Assembly: GCA_013115135.1 (NCBI GenBank)
Contig: JABANP010000022.1
Span: 124,001-188,000 of the forward strand
Length of the DNA: 64,000 nucleotides
Direction of reading: 5' to 3'
Source: Perkinsus olseni
Taxonomy: Eukaryota > Perkinsozoa > Perkinsida > Perkinsidae
The stretch's first letter is position 1. Each line of letters opens with the position of its first letter. A program made the position numbers and the translations under genes. Positions 12,201 to 25,603 of this stretch are shown here, one piece after another. The notes under the pieces were generated by a model. The model saw only the letters and a list, made by a program, of their open reading frames with translations, searched no databases and was not told the DNA's origin.

Positions 12201-15200
12201 AGGAGGTAATGCTGGGCGAGGCCCAGTGGATGGAGCAAGACTAGCGGGAGTATCAGATATTGTCTAAGAGCAAGAAGGTTATGAAGGTGCAGCTTGAGAA
12301 CGAGCTGCAATCATTCGCCACGTCGGTCAAGGGCTTACACGAGGACTTCAATAAAAGGGTAGCAACAGCAGCAGTGGCAGTGCTCCCACCATCGACCGTC
12401 TCTAGGGGACTTTCCTGTCGTCTTTACGTGAATTCGAATTACCTGTCATTCAGGCTCCGTTCTCTTCGGACGATATGAGCATCTCCACGGCTATGGACCT
12501 TCTGGAGGACTTCACGCAGGAGCTGGGCCAGAAGCGGAAGCAGGAGGCGGACTTCCAGCCCAATCTTGATCTATTCAAAATGGACGTAACACTCTGAAGG
12601 TTTAAACGCGGCCATGTCACGGATCATCTCAGGCGGCCGTCTACAAGGAGCTGGAGAAAGTGAGCGAGCAAGTGGATTCTTTGAAGACAATCTGGGGCTA
12701 CACAGCCGACTGGGACGGGCAGCTTGATAAGATCAGGAGAATTCAATTCCGAGACCTCCAGGTAGGGCCGTTCGAAGGGAGTTAAGAGACGCGTGACCGC
12801 CCTTCGTTCTAGGTGGAAGATATGGACACCATGGCGACAGGATATCAGAAGAAAGTAGTACTGCCTGTGTAGCTGGCCAGCCGAGAGAGTTGATGAGGTG
12901 TATCCTCGTTGGCATCCTCAGTGCGTGAAGCTGAGGGGCGTCATGGGTAATTGGAACGTGTGGCAGAATCTAAAGAAGGGGATAGACGAGTTCCGCACAG
13001 CCATGCCTCTAATAACGAACTTGAGGTCGGTCCTGGGTGAAGGGGGAGGGCGAAAATCTGGCATGCTCAGGTCGGATGCGATGCGGCCTCGTCACTGGCA
13101 AGCCATTATGGAGGAGATAGGTCGCGAGTTCGATCCCCAGGCCGACGATTTTACTCTTGGAAAGGTACAAACCGTTGTGGTAGTCAATACACTGTACATT
13201 TGACGATAGGTATTCGAGTTGGAGCTACACAAGCACTCTGACCTTATAGCTCGGCTAGCGGATGAAGCACGTAAGCAGTACGAGATCGAGTCGAGTCTGG
13301 AGATGATCGAGGGCGTGTGGGCTACAATGGCGATCGAGATGGGAGAGTACAAGCAGAGCTACGTGAAGATCAAGAGTGAGTGTCCTTTGGGGACTTCTCG
13401 CGCTGTGCTTCGTCTTCTTTGTGAAGCCAGGGGGGATGTTCGTGTTCGGGTAGAGGATGTCTGCAAAGACAGGAATCTATTCTTTGTGATACAGACTCGA
13501 AAGGTTGATGATGGGCCTTCACGGTGTGCTCAGGACTCATCGAGTGGCGGCACTGACTGCGACCCATGTTGCTCTCCTGTAGGTACTGAAGAGATGTTCC
13601 AAACTCTCGAGGAGCACGTCCTGAAGCTATCCGATATGAAGAGTTCTCAATTTTATCTGCCCTTCGCTGAGAAAGTTGAGAAGTGGGAGAGAGCAGCTGG
13701 CCAGTGTGAGCGAGATCGTGGAGACGATCTTGGCTGTGCAGCGTGCTTGGATGTATCTCGAGAATATCTTTGTGGGCAGTGATGATATCAGACCGCACTT
13801 GCCGACGGAAAGCGCGTGGTTTGATGATGTCAATGCTGGCTTCCCGAAGATGCTCCGAGGGCATTTACGAACGGCCGAACGCGGTCGAGTCATGCGCGGG
13901 GGAGAACTGCGGTGAAATGCTTGAGGATCTGAACTCGTTTATGGAGAAATTGGAAAAGATACAGAAGGCTCTGGACGACTACCTGGAGAGGAAGAGGATG
14001 CTCTTCCCAAGGTTTTACTTTCTGTCGAATGACGATCTGCTGGAGATCCTCGGGCAGGCCAAGGAGCCGGAGTTGGTGCAGAAGCACATCAAGAAGTGCT
14101 TCGAAGGGATCAAGGTGTTGGACTTGGTGAAGACTGATCAGGAGGACAGGGTGCTGTGTGAGGCTGTAGGGATGATCTCTCCCGATGGCGAGAAGGTCCC
14201 CTTCTCGAAGCCTGTGGTGTTGGACCCGCCTGTGGAGGGGTGGTTGGTAAAGGTTGAGAGGAGGATGAAGAGTACGTTGACGAAGCTGCTGAACTCGTGT
14301 CAGCAGGCGAACTGTTCTCCTCCGAAGGGGCTCAAGAAGGATAAGTGGGTGCTCAAGTTCCCTGGCCAGCTGCTCATCACGGCTGGTCAAATATCCTGGA
14401 CAATGGGCTGCCAGAACGCCCTGGCGAAGATAGCTGAGGGGAGCAAGAACGCGATGAAGGTGTGCAGGAAGCGGCAGACGAAGACCATAGCAAGGCTGAC
14501 TGATATGATAAGGAAGCCTTTGAGTGAGGTGGACCGGAATAAGGTGGTGGCCTTGATCACAATCGAGGTGCACGCTCGAGACGTCCAGGAGAGGCTGATT
14601 GCGTTGAAGTGCGAGTCTCCACAGCACTTTGATTGGCTGTCTCAGCTGAGGTTTGAGCTCAGAGAGCCCGTTGAGGGTGGTAGCGATGCTGCCGTGATCT
14701 CCGGCATGGCGGAGTTGACTGGCCAGCAGAAGGACCCGGGTTCGATCCCGTCATGTGTCGTTCTACAGACTAATACGATGAATCCGTATGGTTACGAGTA
14801 TCAGGGCAACAATGGACGCCTCGTTATCACGCCAATGACAGACCGCTGTTATATGACCTTGACGACGGCGATGCACTTGAAGAGGGGAGGCGCCCCTCAG
14901 GGTCCGGCAGGGACTGGCAAGACCGAGTCTGTGAAGGATCTGGGCAAGGGCATGGCGAAATATGTTATAGTGTTCAACTGCAGCGATGGTCTCGACTACA
15001 AGTCCCTTGGGAGAATGTTCAGCGGTTTGGCCCAGGCTGGGGCTTGGGGGTGCTTTGATGAGTTCAATCGGATTGAAGTGGAGGTGCTCTCGGTGGTTGC
15101 GGCACAGATCCTGTGCATTCAGGTGATCAGGGCACGTGCTTGTGGCTTGGTGATGGTCTCTCTTCAGACGGCGCTGCGGGAGGAGAGGGAGACTTTCATG

Positions 15201-18200
15201 TTTGAGGAGAACGTCATACGCCTGGACAAGAGCTGCGCTGTCTTCATCACGATGAACCCAGGATACGCCGGCCGTAGCGAGCTGCCCGATAACTTGAAGA
15301 GCCTGTTCAGACCAGTTGCTATGATGGTCGGGGGTCCGCTGCTGCCGCGGTGCCCACCTTGTAGGGTATCCTGGTTCAGGTGCCGGACTTGGCGATGATT
15401 GCGGAGATTATGCTGGTCTCTGAAGGGTTTATGGACTTCAAGCCGCTGGCCAAGAAGATGGTCACGCTTTACACCATGATGGTGCAACAGATGAGCAAAC
15501 AGGTGACAGCATCCCTTATTGGTGTGAGCACTCCTCGCCGGAGCCACGATCGCCACTTGAACTTGTTCGCTAAGCTAGGGTTGGAATATATGAAAACCAT
15601 ATGCTGTGGTAGTCGATAGTCTCGACAGTGCCCCCTCAGGACCATTACGATTTCGGTCTGAGAAGCATCAAGAGTGTACTCAACTGTGCGGGGTCTCTCA
15701 AGCGCAGTGAGCCGGACATGGATGAAGCTGCCATTCTCATGAGGGCTATCAACGATATGAATGCCCCTAAGTGGGTGTCCCAGGTAGGCGTTAGACTGAA
15801 ACTGCTTGGAAGGGAGGCAGCAGAGTCGCCTTGTGTTCAGGACAAGCCTCTGTACGCTGCGTTGCTGGGGGATCTTTTTCCTGGTTTGGAGCTCCCCGAC
15901 CCGGACTATGGCGACCTCGAGAAGTGCATCAAGGAGGTCTTGCTCGATTTCAAGCTGCAACCGACGGACCATGCTGTTCATAAGGTAGAGGTCCCTTGAA
16001 GAGGAATGGTTGAGGGTCCGCCAGGTCATTCACACGTACGAGACCAAGATAACCCGCCATGGTAATATGCTGGTTGGGGCGAGTCTAGGCGGCAAGAGCA
16101 CGGCCTGGAAGGTGACAGCTGTAGTGGCAACTGGGGTAAACTGGCCATGGTAGGTCCTGGCCGAGACCAAGACAAGGCTTTGTAAGCGGAGCGTAGCTGG
16201 GTATGACAAGGTGATGTACTACATACTCAATCCGAAGTCCATCACAATGGATGAGCTTTATGGTGCATACGACTTGACTACGATGGAGTGGACGGATGGT
16301 GTCTTCTCGACGCTGATGCGACAGGCTTGCCAGGTGGGCTGCTGCTGCTCACAGCGATGGTACGGCCTTTATCGGTGGTGTAGGATGAGAAGCCAGATGA
16401 GAAGTGGATCGTGCTGGACGGCCCAGTTGATACACTGTGGATTGAAAGCATGAATACAGTGTTGGACGACAATAAGGTGAGAGCAGCTACGGCAGGTTGA
16501 GCGAGGCTAGGTCGGCTGTCGTGAAGGTGCTGACGCTCATCAATGGTGACCGTATATCGATGCCGCCACAAGTGTCATTGCTGTTTGAAGTCGAAGATCT
16601 GAGCGTTGCCTCTCCGGCGACCGTCAGCCGTGCAGGTGAGTACCTCTCCGTCGCCTCGGATACTCCGTGTATCCTCGGCCCAGGTATGGTCTACTTCGAC
16701 GTGCATGACCTGGGCTGGATGCCATACTCTACATCATGGTTGGAGAAGCTCGGGTCAACCAAGCCGGCTGAGTTCACTGCTGAGCGCCTGGCTGAGATGG
16801 CGGATCTGTTCCAGAAGTGGGTACCGAAGGTGTTGAAGGCTAAGAAGGGCCTATCGGAGCTGGTCCCGATAAGCGAGATCAATGGGGTGATGTCAGAGAG
16901 GGCTTAGGGGTTGAAGATGAAGGGCGGTCTCGGGCAGGTGATGAGCCTCTGCCGGCTATTCGAATGCTTCGGGATGGATTTGAAGTACGACAGCTTCGGT
17001 GACAAGGCGAGCGATGTCCTAGAGAAGGTCAGGGTTAACCTTGAATATCGCCTGCTGACTGGATTGCCTCTGCTAGGTGTTTGTATTCTGTCTAGTATGG
17101 TCTTTGGGCGGGTCAGTGACTGAGGCTGGCAGAGGGGACATGGACGCCTCAATACGACATGTCGACAGCAGCGTCTTCCCTCATGGGCAGTCAGTGTACG
17201 ACTATGCTCTGTGGAACTTGGAGAAGACGGCAGAGTTCTGCCTCTGGGAGGATCGCCTGCCGAATCCCTTCAAGTGAGCCCCGACCCTCCTTCCCGGTTT
17301 CCGCTGACCGAGAAGCCTCTTTTGGCTATGCTGGCCCATCTACGCCTCGCCCTTCCAGTCGTCAGCGCTGTTTTATTAGGCCCGGCGACTTGCCCTTCCA
17401 CAAGATCATAGTCCCTACTGTGGACACTTTGAGGCACGGAAACATCATCTCCACCCTGGTGGCTCAGCATCATCATGTTCTCCTCGTTGGTCATACGGGC
17501 ACAGGGAAGACTGTGGCGGCACAGCAGGTAGAGTAGAAGGTGGCCGGGTATAAGGCGACGCTCTCGTGGGTTAGGTCCTATCTGGCTGTAATGAAGACAA
17601 GTCCAAGTGGTGCAGCTTGGTGATCAATCTTAGTGCTCAGACCAGTAGCGCTATGGTTCAGGTAGGGGGAGGGCAGCGGCATTGTTGGTGACTGGAGGAG
17701 TGCAGGATATCATCGAAGGCCGAGTCGAGAAGAGAATCAAGAATAAGTTCGGGCCGCCTATGAACAGGAGGATGGTCATACTTGTCGACGACTTGAATAT
17801 GCCTAGAAAGGATCTCTTCGGGAGTCAGTTGCCACTGGAGCTACTCCGTCAGTGGATGGACTACGAGTGTTGGTAGGGTTGGGAGGGAGGTGTGGTGGAG
17901 GGAGGCTGCCACAGGTATGACCGGAAGAAGCAGACGCTGAGGTATATACAGGACATCCAGTTGCTGGGGGCCATGGGGCCTCCGGGGGGTGGTAGAGCCG
18001 TCATATCGAGGCGTCTCCAGAGCCGATTCAATCTCCTCTGTGTGGTAAGTAGGAGGGTCGACGATGAGCCTCTCGGCCTGCTGAGGTGCCTTTAGGTGAA
18101 TCCAAGTGACTCCCAAGTGAACAGAGTGTTCCAGACTCTATGTTCGCATAAGTTGGAGTCGGGCTTCCGTGACGACTTGAAGGCGATGTCGGAGCTCATC

Positions 18201-21200
18201 ACCACCGCCACCACCACACTGTATGCCGTCGTCCAGGTAGTAGGCTGCTTGCACCCCTCAGAGGGCTACCGCCAGCTTGGGTCCATCAATTTAGGAAAAG
18301 TTCTTGCCTACGCCAAGCAAGTGCCATTATCTCTTCAATCTTCGAGACGTCAGCAAGGTCTTTCCAAGGCATATATTTGGTAAGAAGGAAAGTGGAGCTC
18401 GAGCTCCGACTGCCATTGGTGTGACCAGGCCCAGCCGACGCACTTCGAGGAGAAGGAGAAGTTGCTGCGACTTTGGGTGCATGAATGCTGCCGAGTCTTT
18501 ATGGACCGCTTGATTAGCGAGGAGGACAGGATACACTTCGTCTCAGAAATTGACAATGTCATGGACCAGACCATGCAGATCCGTCTGAAGGAGGTCAGAT
18601 CGGATTTAGGGTAGTTGGGAGTTGCTGCTGGAGTTGCCTTGCTACAGGTTCTACAACAAGATGAGCATGCGCAGGATATCGTCTTCGGTGGCGTTGACTT
18701 GAAGAACTACGAGGCTGAGGATCCGCCTTATGACCAGATGGTGGACAAGAAGGGATTGAAGTTGTTTATGGAAGCTAAACTTGAGAACTACAATGATGAG
18801 ATGAAGGGGAAGGCGATGGATATTGTCCTGTTCAAGGATGCTATTGAGCACTGCCTCAGAGTTCTCCGGTAGGCAACAGTAGTCGACTGTGCGGCGTCGT
18901 CGGGCCTGTCGTAGATGTGATACCCAGGGAATTCATCCGCGTTTGTGGCGCAGTACATTCGCCCTAGGTGTGGTCTCGATAAGGAGGAGTTGCCTCCTGA
19001 ATCAGGCAGCTATTTTCTCCTGACTGATACAATCTAGATTTATGAGGTGTGTGACCCTTTGTAGGGTGATACGCATGCCCCGGGGGAATGCCTTGCTGGT
19101 GGGCGTTGGCGGAAGTGGAAGACACTGCCAGACACGTCTTGCCTCGTATATCGCCGAGTACAAGTGTTTCCAGATAGAGATCAATAAGAACTACAACCAT
19201 CAGAAGTAGTTGCGGGAGCAGGTCCCTTGGGTGCTCTGGGAAGCGGGGTCAATGGCAGGTTCCGAGAAGATATCAAGGCGGTCTATGAACTGGCCGGAGT
19301 GAAGTCCCAGAATGTCGCTTTCCTGTTCAGCGATACTGAGATCTGTGAAGAGAGCTTCCTGGAGGACGTTTCAAATATACTCTCTAGTGGGGAGGTTCCG
19401 AACCTCTATGCAGCGGATGAGCTCAACCAGGTGGGCGTCCGATCAATAGCCAGTAGCCCGAGGAGCTATGTGAATGACAGCGTGAAGAGGGGTTGTGTGT
19501 AGGTCCGCACTGCCCTCGAGAAGCCAGCGAAGGAAGCAGGAATTGCCTTTCGGGCCCGAGGCGATCTACGACTTCTTTCTATCGAGGATTCGGGAGAACC
19601 TGCATGTGGTATTCTGTGCTAGTCCTATAGGGGACAGCTTCAGGAATTACTGCCGAATGTGAGGCCTCCTCGAAGCGGCACCGCTCCGCTGTGGAGTTGG
19701 GCAATTGCACAGGTACCCATCCCTGGTGAACTGCTCTACGATAGACTGGTTCCTGCCTTGGCCGAATGAGGCCCTCACTGAAGTCGCCATGAAATTCCTT
19801 TCGGGAGCGCAGGGTGAGCGTGCAATGGGAGGCCTGCTGCTGCTGCTGCCCTGAGTGCGAGTGCCGCTAGGCCTTCCGCAAGCGCATGTTGCCAACGTGG
19901 CTGCGGTGTTTGGTACGGCTCATACGGCCGTCGTCGAGTACAGTGAGGTCATGCTGGAAACACAGAAGAGACATAACTACGTCACTCCAACCAACTACCT
20001 GGAGCTGGTGCGCTCCTGTTACTGTAGACGGCCGCTACAGATTGATCGACTCAGGTGCAAGGCTACGTCGCTGCTCTGCGGGAGAAGGGTGAAGCCATTG
20101 GAGGCTCGGCAGACAAGCTCCGCAATGGTCTGTCGAAGCTGATGGAGGCTAGAACGCAAGTAGAGGAGATGAGCGTCGTGCTAGAGAAGAACCAAGTAGG
20201 GGCTCAAGAGCTCCTCCCTGGCAGTGTGCGTCGTTGTATAGGAAGTGGTGTCAAGGAAACAGAACGAGTGTCGAGAGCTGATGGTTGTTATTGTGGAGAA
20301 GAGGGCTAATGCAGCGGAACAGGAGAAGGTGGTCAGGGCTGATGAAATGAGGATCCAAGCAGAGACCAAGGAGACCGAGGTAATGGGATTCTATGGCTGA
20401 CTGTCATGACGGTTCTGAAGTTCCCGTGGGCGGTACGTAGGTTCTCGCGGCCGACGCTCAAGCTGACCTCGATAAAGCAATGCCGGCCCTGCAAGCATCG
20501 GAGGAGGCACTGAACAAGCTCGACAAGAAGGCTATTGCGGAAGTGAAGGTGAGGTGTAACGGTGCAGCAGGACTGGCTGAGCCGTAGTGATCACGGCTGG
20601 CCTGATAGGTGTATGCCAAGCCTCCTGAGCTGGTCATGAAGACCATGTGTGCTGTGATGACTGTGATGGACAACCCGCCGACTTGGGCCCAAGCTAAGTT
20701 GGAGCTCAACGACGTCAACTTCCTCCATAGAATCAAGACATTCGACAAGGATAACATCTCCAACACTACTGTTAAGAAAATCGAGAAGTAAGATCTCTCG
20801 GCGTCTAAGGAGGGTCATCATTGGCTTTTTCCCTTAGATTTACGAAGGATCCAACCTTCACACCGACTGCTGTAGGGAAGGTCAGTGTCGCTGCTGGGGC
20901 CCTCTGCCAGTGGGTTCACGCGATGAAGGTGATGAATATCCTGCCGATCATCGTCATCGTTTTTGATTTGACGTTTGGTGCAGGTGTACGCGGAAGTGTT
21001 CAGGGAGGTGGAGCCGAAGCGATTGAAGTTGAGGAGAGCAGCGGAGACTCTCCATGTTAAGCAGAAGCAGCTTGCGGAGGCTATGGAGAAATTGCAGAGC
21101 GTCCAGGAGACATTGGCTGGTCTGAAGAGCCAGTTTGATGAGAGTAACGAGGAAAAAGAGACTCTGACGAAACAGGTGGGTGCGTCACGGAACGCAGCAG

Positions 21201-24200
21201 CGAGTGAAGGTTCTGGACGGTCTAGGCGGAAGACTTGAAGACGAAACTAGAGAGAGCTGAGAAGCTAGTGTCTGGGTTGGCTGGAGAGAAGGATCGTTGG
21301 GAGCTCAGCCTTGAAGATTATGACGAGCAAATAGGTCATCTTGTTGGGGACTGCTTGGTAGGCTGTGGCCATGCACACGTGCCAGCACAGCAGGCGATGG
21401 TCGGCTCAGGTTGCCGCTGCTTTCCAAAGCTACGCCGGGCCCTTTGGGTCGGCCATGAGAGACGCTCTAGTTCAAGATAAGTGGATGCCCATGGTCCAGG
21501 ACCTTGAGATACCCTTCTCGGACGGCTTCGACTTCCAAGACTTCATGGCAGATCCAGCAGAGGTCAGAATATGGAACCTGCAGGTGGGGACTGCGTAGCG
21601 ATCTCACAGCGTTGGAGGCTGCGCTGCTCGCAGGGGTTACCGACCGATCGGTTTTCCACTGAGAACGGCGTACTGGTTACGAAGTCCCGACGATGGCCGT
21701 TGATGGTGGACCCGCAGAACCAAGCTAACCGGTGGATCCGGGACATGGAGAGCAAGAATGATCTCCGGATATTCGACCCGAACACAGCCAACTTCATGAG
21801 GACTATCGAGCGGGCGATCGAATATGGCAAGCCTTGCCTGATGGAAAATGTTGGCGAAGAGCTGGACCCGTCGCTGGAGCCGGTTTTGGCCAAGAACATC
21901 ATCAACACAGGAGGCAGCCTCAGCATACAGATCGGCGAGTCGACACTCTTTTACAACCCCGATTTCAAATTCTATCTGACGACGAAGTTGGGGAATCCCC
22001 ATTACACCCCAGAAGTGTCGACTAAAACTACTATCGTCAATTTCGTCGTTGTCGAGGAAGGGTTGTCGAGTCAGCTGCTAGGCGTCGTGGTGAAGAAGGA
22101 AGAGCCGCAGTTGGAGCAGCAGAAGAGCGATTTGGTCGTGCAGGTGATCAGGAGTTGGCGGGCCAGGAAGCTGCCACAGAGACCTCTTCGTGCAGGTTTC
22201 GAAGGGAAAGAACCGTCTGGCGGAGTTGGAGAATGAAATCCTCCGCCTGCTGTCAGAGAGCAAGGGGTCGTTACTGGATGATCTCAACTTGGTGAACACC
22301 CTTAACGAGTCCAAGACCATCAGTGAGGCGGTCACAGAGCAGGCAAGCCGCCGCTGTGCATGTCCAACAGAACCTCGTATGATGGGTTCATGCTTAGGTT
22401 GAAGATGCGGAAAAACTATGGTCCAAATTGACGCTGCTCGAGAGAACTACAAGTCCTGCGGAGACCGCGCGGCTACTTTATTCTTCGTTCTCAATGACTT
22501 GGTAACGGTGGACCCCATGTACCAGGTAAGCTAGGCCACTGCAGGACGATGGCAAGCTTCGCCGTGTAACGTAGTTCGCCTTGGAACCTTACATCAAGCT
22601 CTTCCAGTCGAGCATCGATAAGTCATCGGAACAGAACCCCATGACCTGCGGGGTTGACGAGCGTGTCGAGGTACTGACCGCTGTCCGCAGATGGCGGGCG
22701 AGGCTCGGGCTGTCTTAGGTCCTCAACGACTTTCATACCTTGGCAGTCTATCGTTTTGCGTCTCGAGCGCTGTTTGAGAGGCACAAGCTCCTCCTGTCGT
22801 TACACATAACCACTCGGATTCTGGCCAGCAAGAGCGCGCTCTCGCCCAATGAGTTTGCTTTCTTCCTTCGAGGAGGGCAAACACTCGATAAGTCAACTCA
22901 GGTGGGAAGAGCATGGGGTGCTCTCGAGTGCCCTTGCAGTAAAGTCGTTGTCAGGCCGTGAACCCCTCGCCCGATTGGATCACCCCAGTTTGTTGGGATA
23001 ACATCACGTCACTGGCTGTGGCATCTCCGGACGCGTTCAAAGGTTTCCAGTCCGCGGTCGAGCAGGGGCTCCGAGAGTGGAAGCGCTGGTAAGCCGCTTG
23101 TTGGTCCTTGGTTGTTACGTCCCTGCAGGTACATGGCTTCCGAGCCGGAGAGCGAGCCTTTGCCGGGCGAGTGGGAGTCTAGGCTGGATCCCCTTCAGAA
23201 GCTCCTGTTGGTTCGCGCGTTGCGAGGCGACCGAGTCCTCCCTGCCGTGGGAAGGTTTGTGACGGCCAAGATGGGTCCGAGGTTCGTGGAGCCGCCCAAC
23301 TTTGACCTCGAAGCAATATACGATGAGAGCGATGCTAGGATTCCCCCTTGTCTTTGTGCTGAGCCCTGGGATGGACCCCACGCCCCTCCTCCGAGGTTTG
23401 GCCCTCAGTAGAGGGACTGAGTGGAAGACCATATCCCTCGGTCAAGGGCAGGCACCGAAGGCCGAGGCCATGCTCAGGCACGGTGTTGAAGCGGGCTTCT
23501 GGGTGTTCTTGGCCAACTGCCACTTGTCGGTCTCGTGGCTCCCGGCTCTAGAGAAGTTGGTGGTACATGAGCTCGAGGAGAAGACGCCGCACGCGACGTT
23601 CCGGCTTTGGTTGTCCTCTGACCCGACGCCCAAGTTCCCCATCGCTCTGTTGCAGAAGTGCATGAAGATGACGACGGAGCCGCCGAGAGGATTGAAGGCC
23701 AATATGGCCAGGCTTCTGATCAACCTCTCCGAGGACCAATTCACGCGGTGCACGCAGGCGAACGAGTATCGCAAACTACTGTTCTCGCTGGTGTGGTTCC
23801 ACGCGATCCTACTGGAACGCAAGAAATTCAAGAATTTGGGCTGGAATGTCGCCTATGATTTTAACGATTCTGACTTTGATATCTGTGAGAATATATTGGC
23901 CATGTATCTGGACGAGTACCCGAACGAGATTCCGTGGGAGGCGATACGCTACCTCATCGCTGACGCTAACTACGGTGGCCGCGTGACGGAGTATCCGGAC
24001 AACAAACTACTACGGGCGTATGTGGACGAGTTCTTCTGCCCTGAAGCCATAACCACTTCGAGCTTCCCTCTGTCGCCGCTGCCGACCTATTACATCCCGG
24101 AGGAGACCACTCTTGACGGGTAGTACAGCTTCCACGGCTTGGGTATTGAGGACCTTCTGTAGGTATCGTATGTATGTGGGGGAGCTCCCGCTCAACGAGC

Positions 24201-25451
24201 CGCCGGAAGCATTCGGACAGCATGTGAATGCTGAGATCAGCTCAGCTCTTGCGGATGCAGAAGCGGTAGTCGAAGAGTAGATTAGCAGTCATTTGCAAAA
24301 TCTTCTGTTGCTGCAGTTGCTGAGTACCGTTATTTCTATTCAGCCAGCTGGCGAAGCGTCTCAGGCAAATAAGAGTAGTACCGCACGCGTGTACCTGGCT
24401 GGCTAGATGCTCCATCAGGCGACGCTGGAGGTGGTGGCAGCGGCTCCAAAGACGATACGGTCATGAAGGTCTGCGACAATTTACTGGAGAAGCTTCCTGA
24501 TGACATTGACTTCGCGGACATCGCGAGTCGCAACGAAGGGGACACCAGTCCTCTCAAAATTGTTCTCCTGCAAGAGATCGAGAGGTCTTGACAATTTTTC
24601 TCGCATTTTTTGCTTTGGACATCGTTCGTGGTTTCAGATACAATTTACTATTGCGGAAAGTCCGCGTGTCGATCCATGAGCTGAAGAAGGGTATCGCTGG
24701 GTTTGTTGTGATATCAGAGGACCAGGAAGCGGTTATGCAATCGCTCTCTGAAGGGAAGGCAAGTTCCCCAGTGCAGGCTGGACGCGTCGACTGATGAGGC
24801 TGTGGAGGCCCCTGCCAGGTCCCGGGTGCGTGGCATAGCGCATATCCATCACTGAAGCCCCTCAATGCTTGGATCGTCGACCTCATCTCTCGCATAGATC
24901 AGCTTTCCCAGTGGGGCCTCTACGAGACGCCCAAGGTCTTCTGGCTGGGAGGACTCACTTACCCCACGGGCTTCTTAACAGCTGTACTGCAGCTTTCCGC
25001 CAGGAAGAATATGGTCAGCGTGGACACGCTCTCGTTCGACTTTGTCGTACTGCAGGTAAGCTCCAAGGTCCAGCCTGTACTGGTCTGTGTAGCTATTTGT
25101 CAGATTCACGATGAAACCTCCGTCACAGCAGCCCCTAAAGAGGGCGCCTACGTGTCGAAGATGATCCTTGAAGGCGCGTCGTGGGATGTCCAGCATAGTC
25201 ACCTGGCAGAGCCAGAGCCGATGGAACTGTTCTCACCGATCCCTATCGTCCATTTCAAGCCGGCAGCGAAGAAGAAGACCACCGAACAAGTCGTGTCCAA
25301 CATATACCCCTGCCCGCTGTATCTCTATCCTATCAGAACAGGAACCAGAGAAAGGCCTAGTTTTATGATTTGGGTTGACCTGGAAGCGGGTGAGCGTAAT
25401 GCCTCGTTCTGGACCAAGAGAGGCACAGCGCTCCTCCTGTCAATTGCCTGA
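6260..25451 (+). CDS. Axonemal dynein heavy chain (DNAH2 / inner-arm I1-beta-like)
   Basis: One gene of about 19 kb with several dozen short introns encodes the whole motor: DHC_N1 tail, linker, AAA1-AAA6, stalk and C-terminal cap. It is an ATP-driven minus-end microtubule motor of the flagellar axoneme. The C-terminal end (24990-25443) reads like the DNAH2 class, with the steps [36 protein letters not shown] and a [11 protein letters not shown] close; the subclass is from memory, so moderate. A sample intron is 15327-15379 (53 nt), spliced between Met-Met and Val-Pro-Asp. The first exon is uncertain: ATG 6260 is a proposal and homology becomes clear from about 6390. Four apparent +1 frame jumps lie near 13690, 13862, 15990 and 23344. 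The gene may be intact with assembly errors, or decayed. Confidence 0.93.
6390..13900 (+). other. Dynein tail (DHC_N1) and linker exons
   Basis: Recognisable landmarks in order: W-P-D-N-V-R-K-E-F near 6830; an IHW|TRQIKDV junction near 7150-7210; G-P-L-S-E-I-E-L-W near 7365-7390, the classic DHC_N1 block; [19 protein letters not shown] near 7750-7805; the [12 protein letters not shown] splice near 8045-8115; and an N-N-F-D-K-G-L-L-R block near 9240. The linker begins near 12930 with [14 protein letters not shown], then RPRHW near 13090, W-M-Y-L-E-N-I-F near 13750 and the [16 protein letters not shown] block near 14005. Intron sizes vary; one near 11.8-12.1 kb carries a large hairpin. Confidence 0.9.
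11971..12043. repeat. Large hairpin in a dynein intron, 32-nt arms with a 1-nt loop
   Basis: Left arm 11971-12002 and right arm 12004-12035 are reverse complements with one mismatch, separated by a single C at 12003. A second turn follows at once: 12029-12035 and 12037-12043 pair around a single G at 12036. CACAACAC then recurs at 12003-12010 and 12044-12051. It lies in an intron-like stretch of the dynein gene. It may be a foldback insertion or a very small mobile hairpin. Confidence 0.9.
14901..19128 (+). other. Dynein AAA1-AAA4 nucleotide sites
   Basis: AAA1 Walker A is GPAGTGKT at 14901-14924, followed by [13 protein letters not shown] and the Walker B neighbourhood CFDEFNR near 15050, so the main hydrolytic site looks complete. 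AAA2 has G-A-S-L-G-G-K-S at 16076-16099, a valid GxxxxGKS. AAA3 has GHTGTGKT at 17489-17512. AAA4 has GVGGSGRHC at 19102-19128; the lysine is arginine, which is common at AAA4, but the His-Cys pair replaces the usual Gln-Ser. The AAA2 region also contains the [10 protein letters not shown] block (about 16607-16630) with an intron just after it. Confidence 0.92.
20055..25451 (+). other. Dynein stalk, microtubule-binding tip, AAA5-AAA6 and C-terminus
   Basis: The ascending coil runs through about 20055-20550. The microtubule-binding tip lies near 20610-20940 (A-K-P-P-E-L-V then W-x-Q-A-K and KDPTFTP after an intron). The descending coil is at about 20985-21350. AAA5 begins near 21500 with IPFSDGFDF and contains the PQNQANRWI and [12 protein letters not shown] blocks up to 22030. 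AAA6 and the cap cover 22960-25443, including the P-L-L-R and WVFLANCHL blocks near 23390-23530. A frame jump at a run of five C (23341-23347) separates DESDARIP from LVFVLSPG; both sides are strongly dynein-like, so the jump lies inside one domain. Confidence 0.9.
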
Positions 25452-25603
25452 TGAACTCACATGCGATTGTGATTGCCCCGTTTAAGATCGTGTTGAGTTA
25501 CGTACTGTGCAAAAAACTGATCGAGCTCTTCTGTTTGAAAGAAGCTCCGCTACGCACCATATTACCGAAGCACCTGCCGCCTCCTCGCGAATAATAAACT
25601 CGA

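Noticed and set aside
13890..14627. Minus-strand 245-codon frame opposite the dynein linker
   Set aside because: Leu/His-rich antisense shadow of conserved linker exons.
21988..22000. TGGGGA-A-TCCCCA in dynein AAA5 coding sequence
   Set aside because: Six-nt arms, no second turn, and it lies in well-conserved coding sequence; chance.
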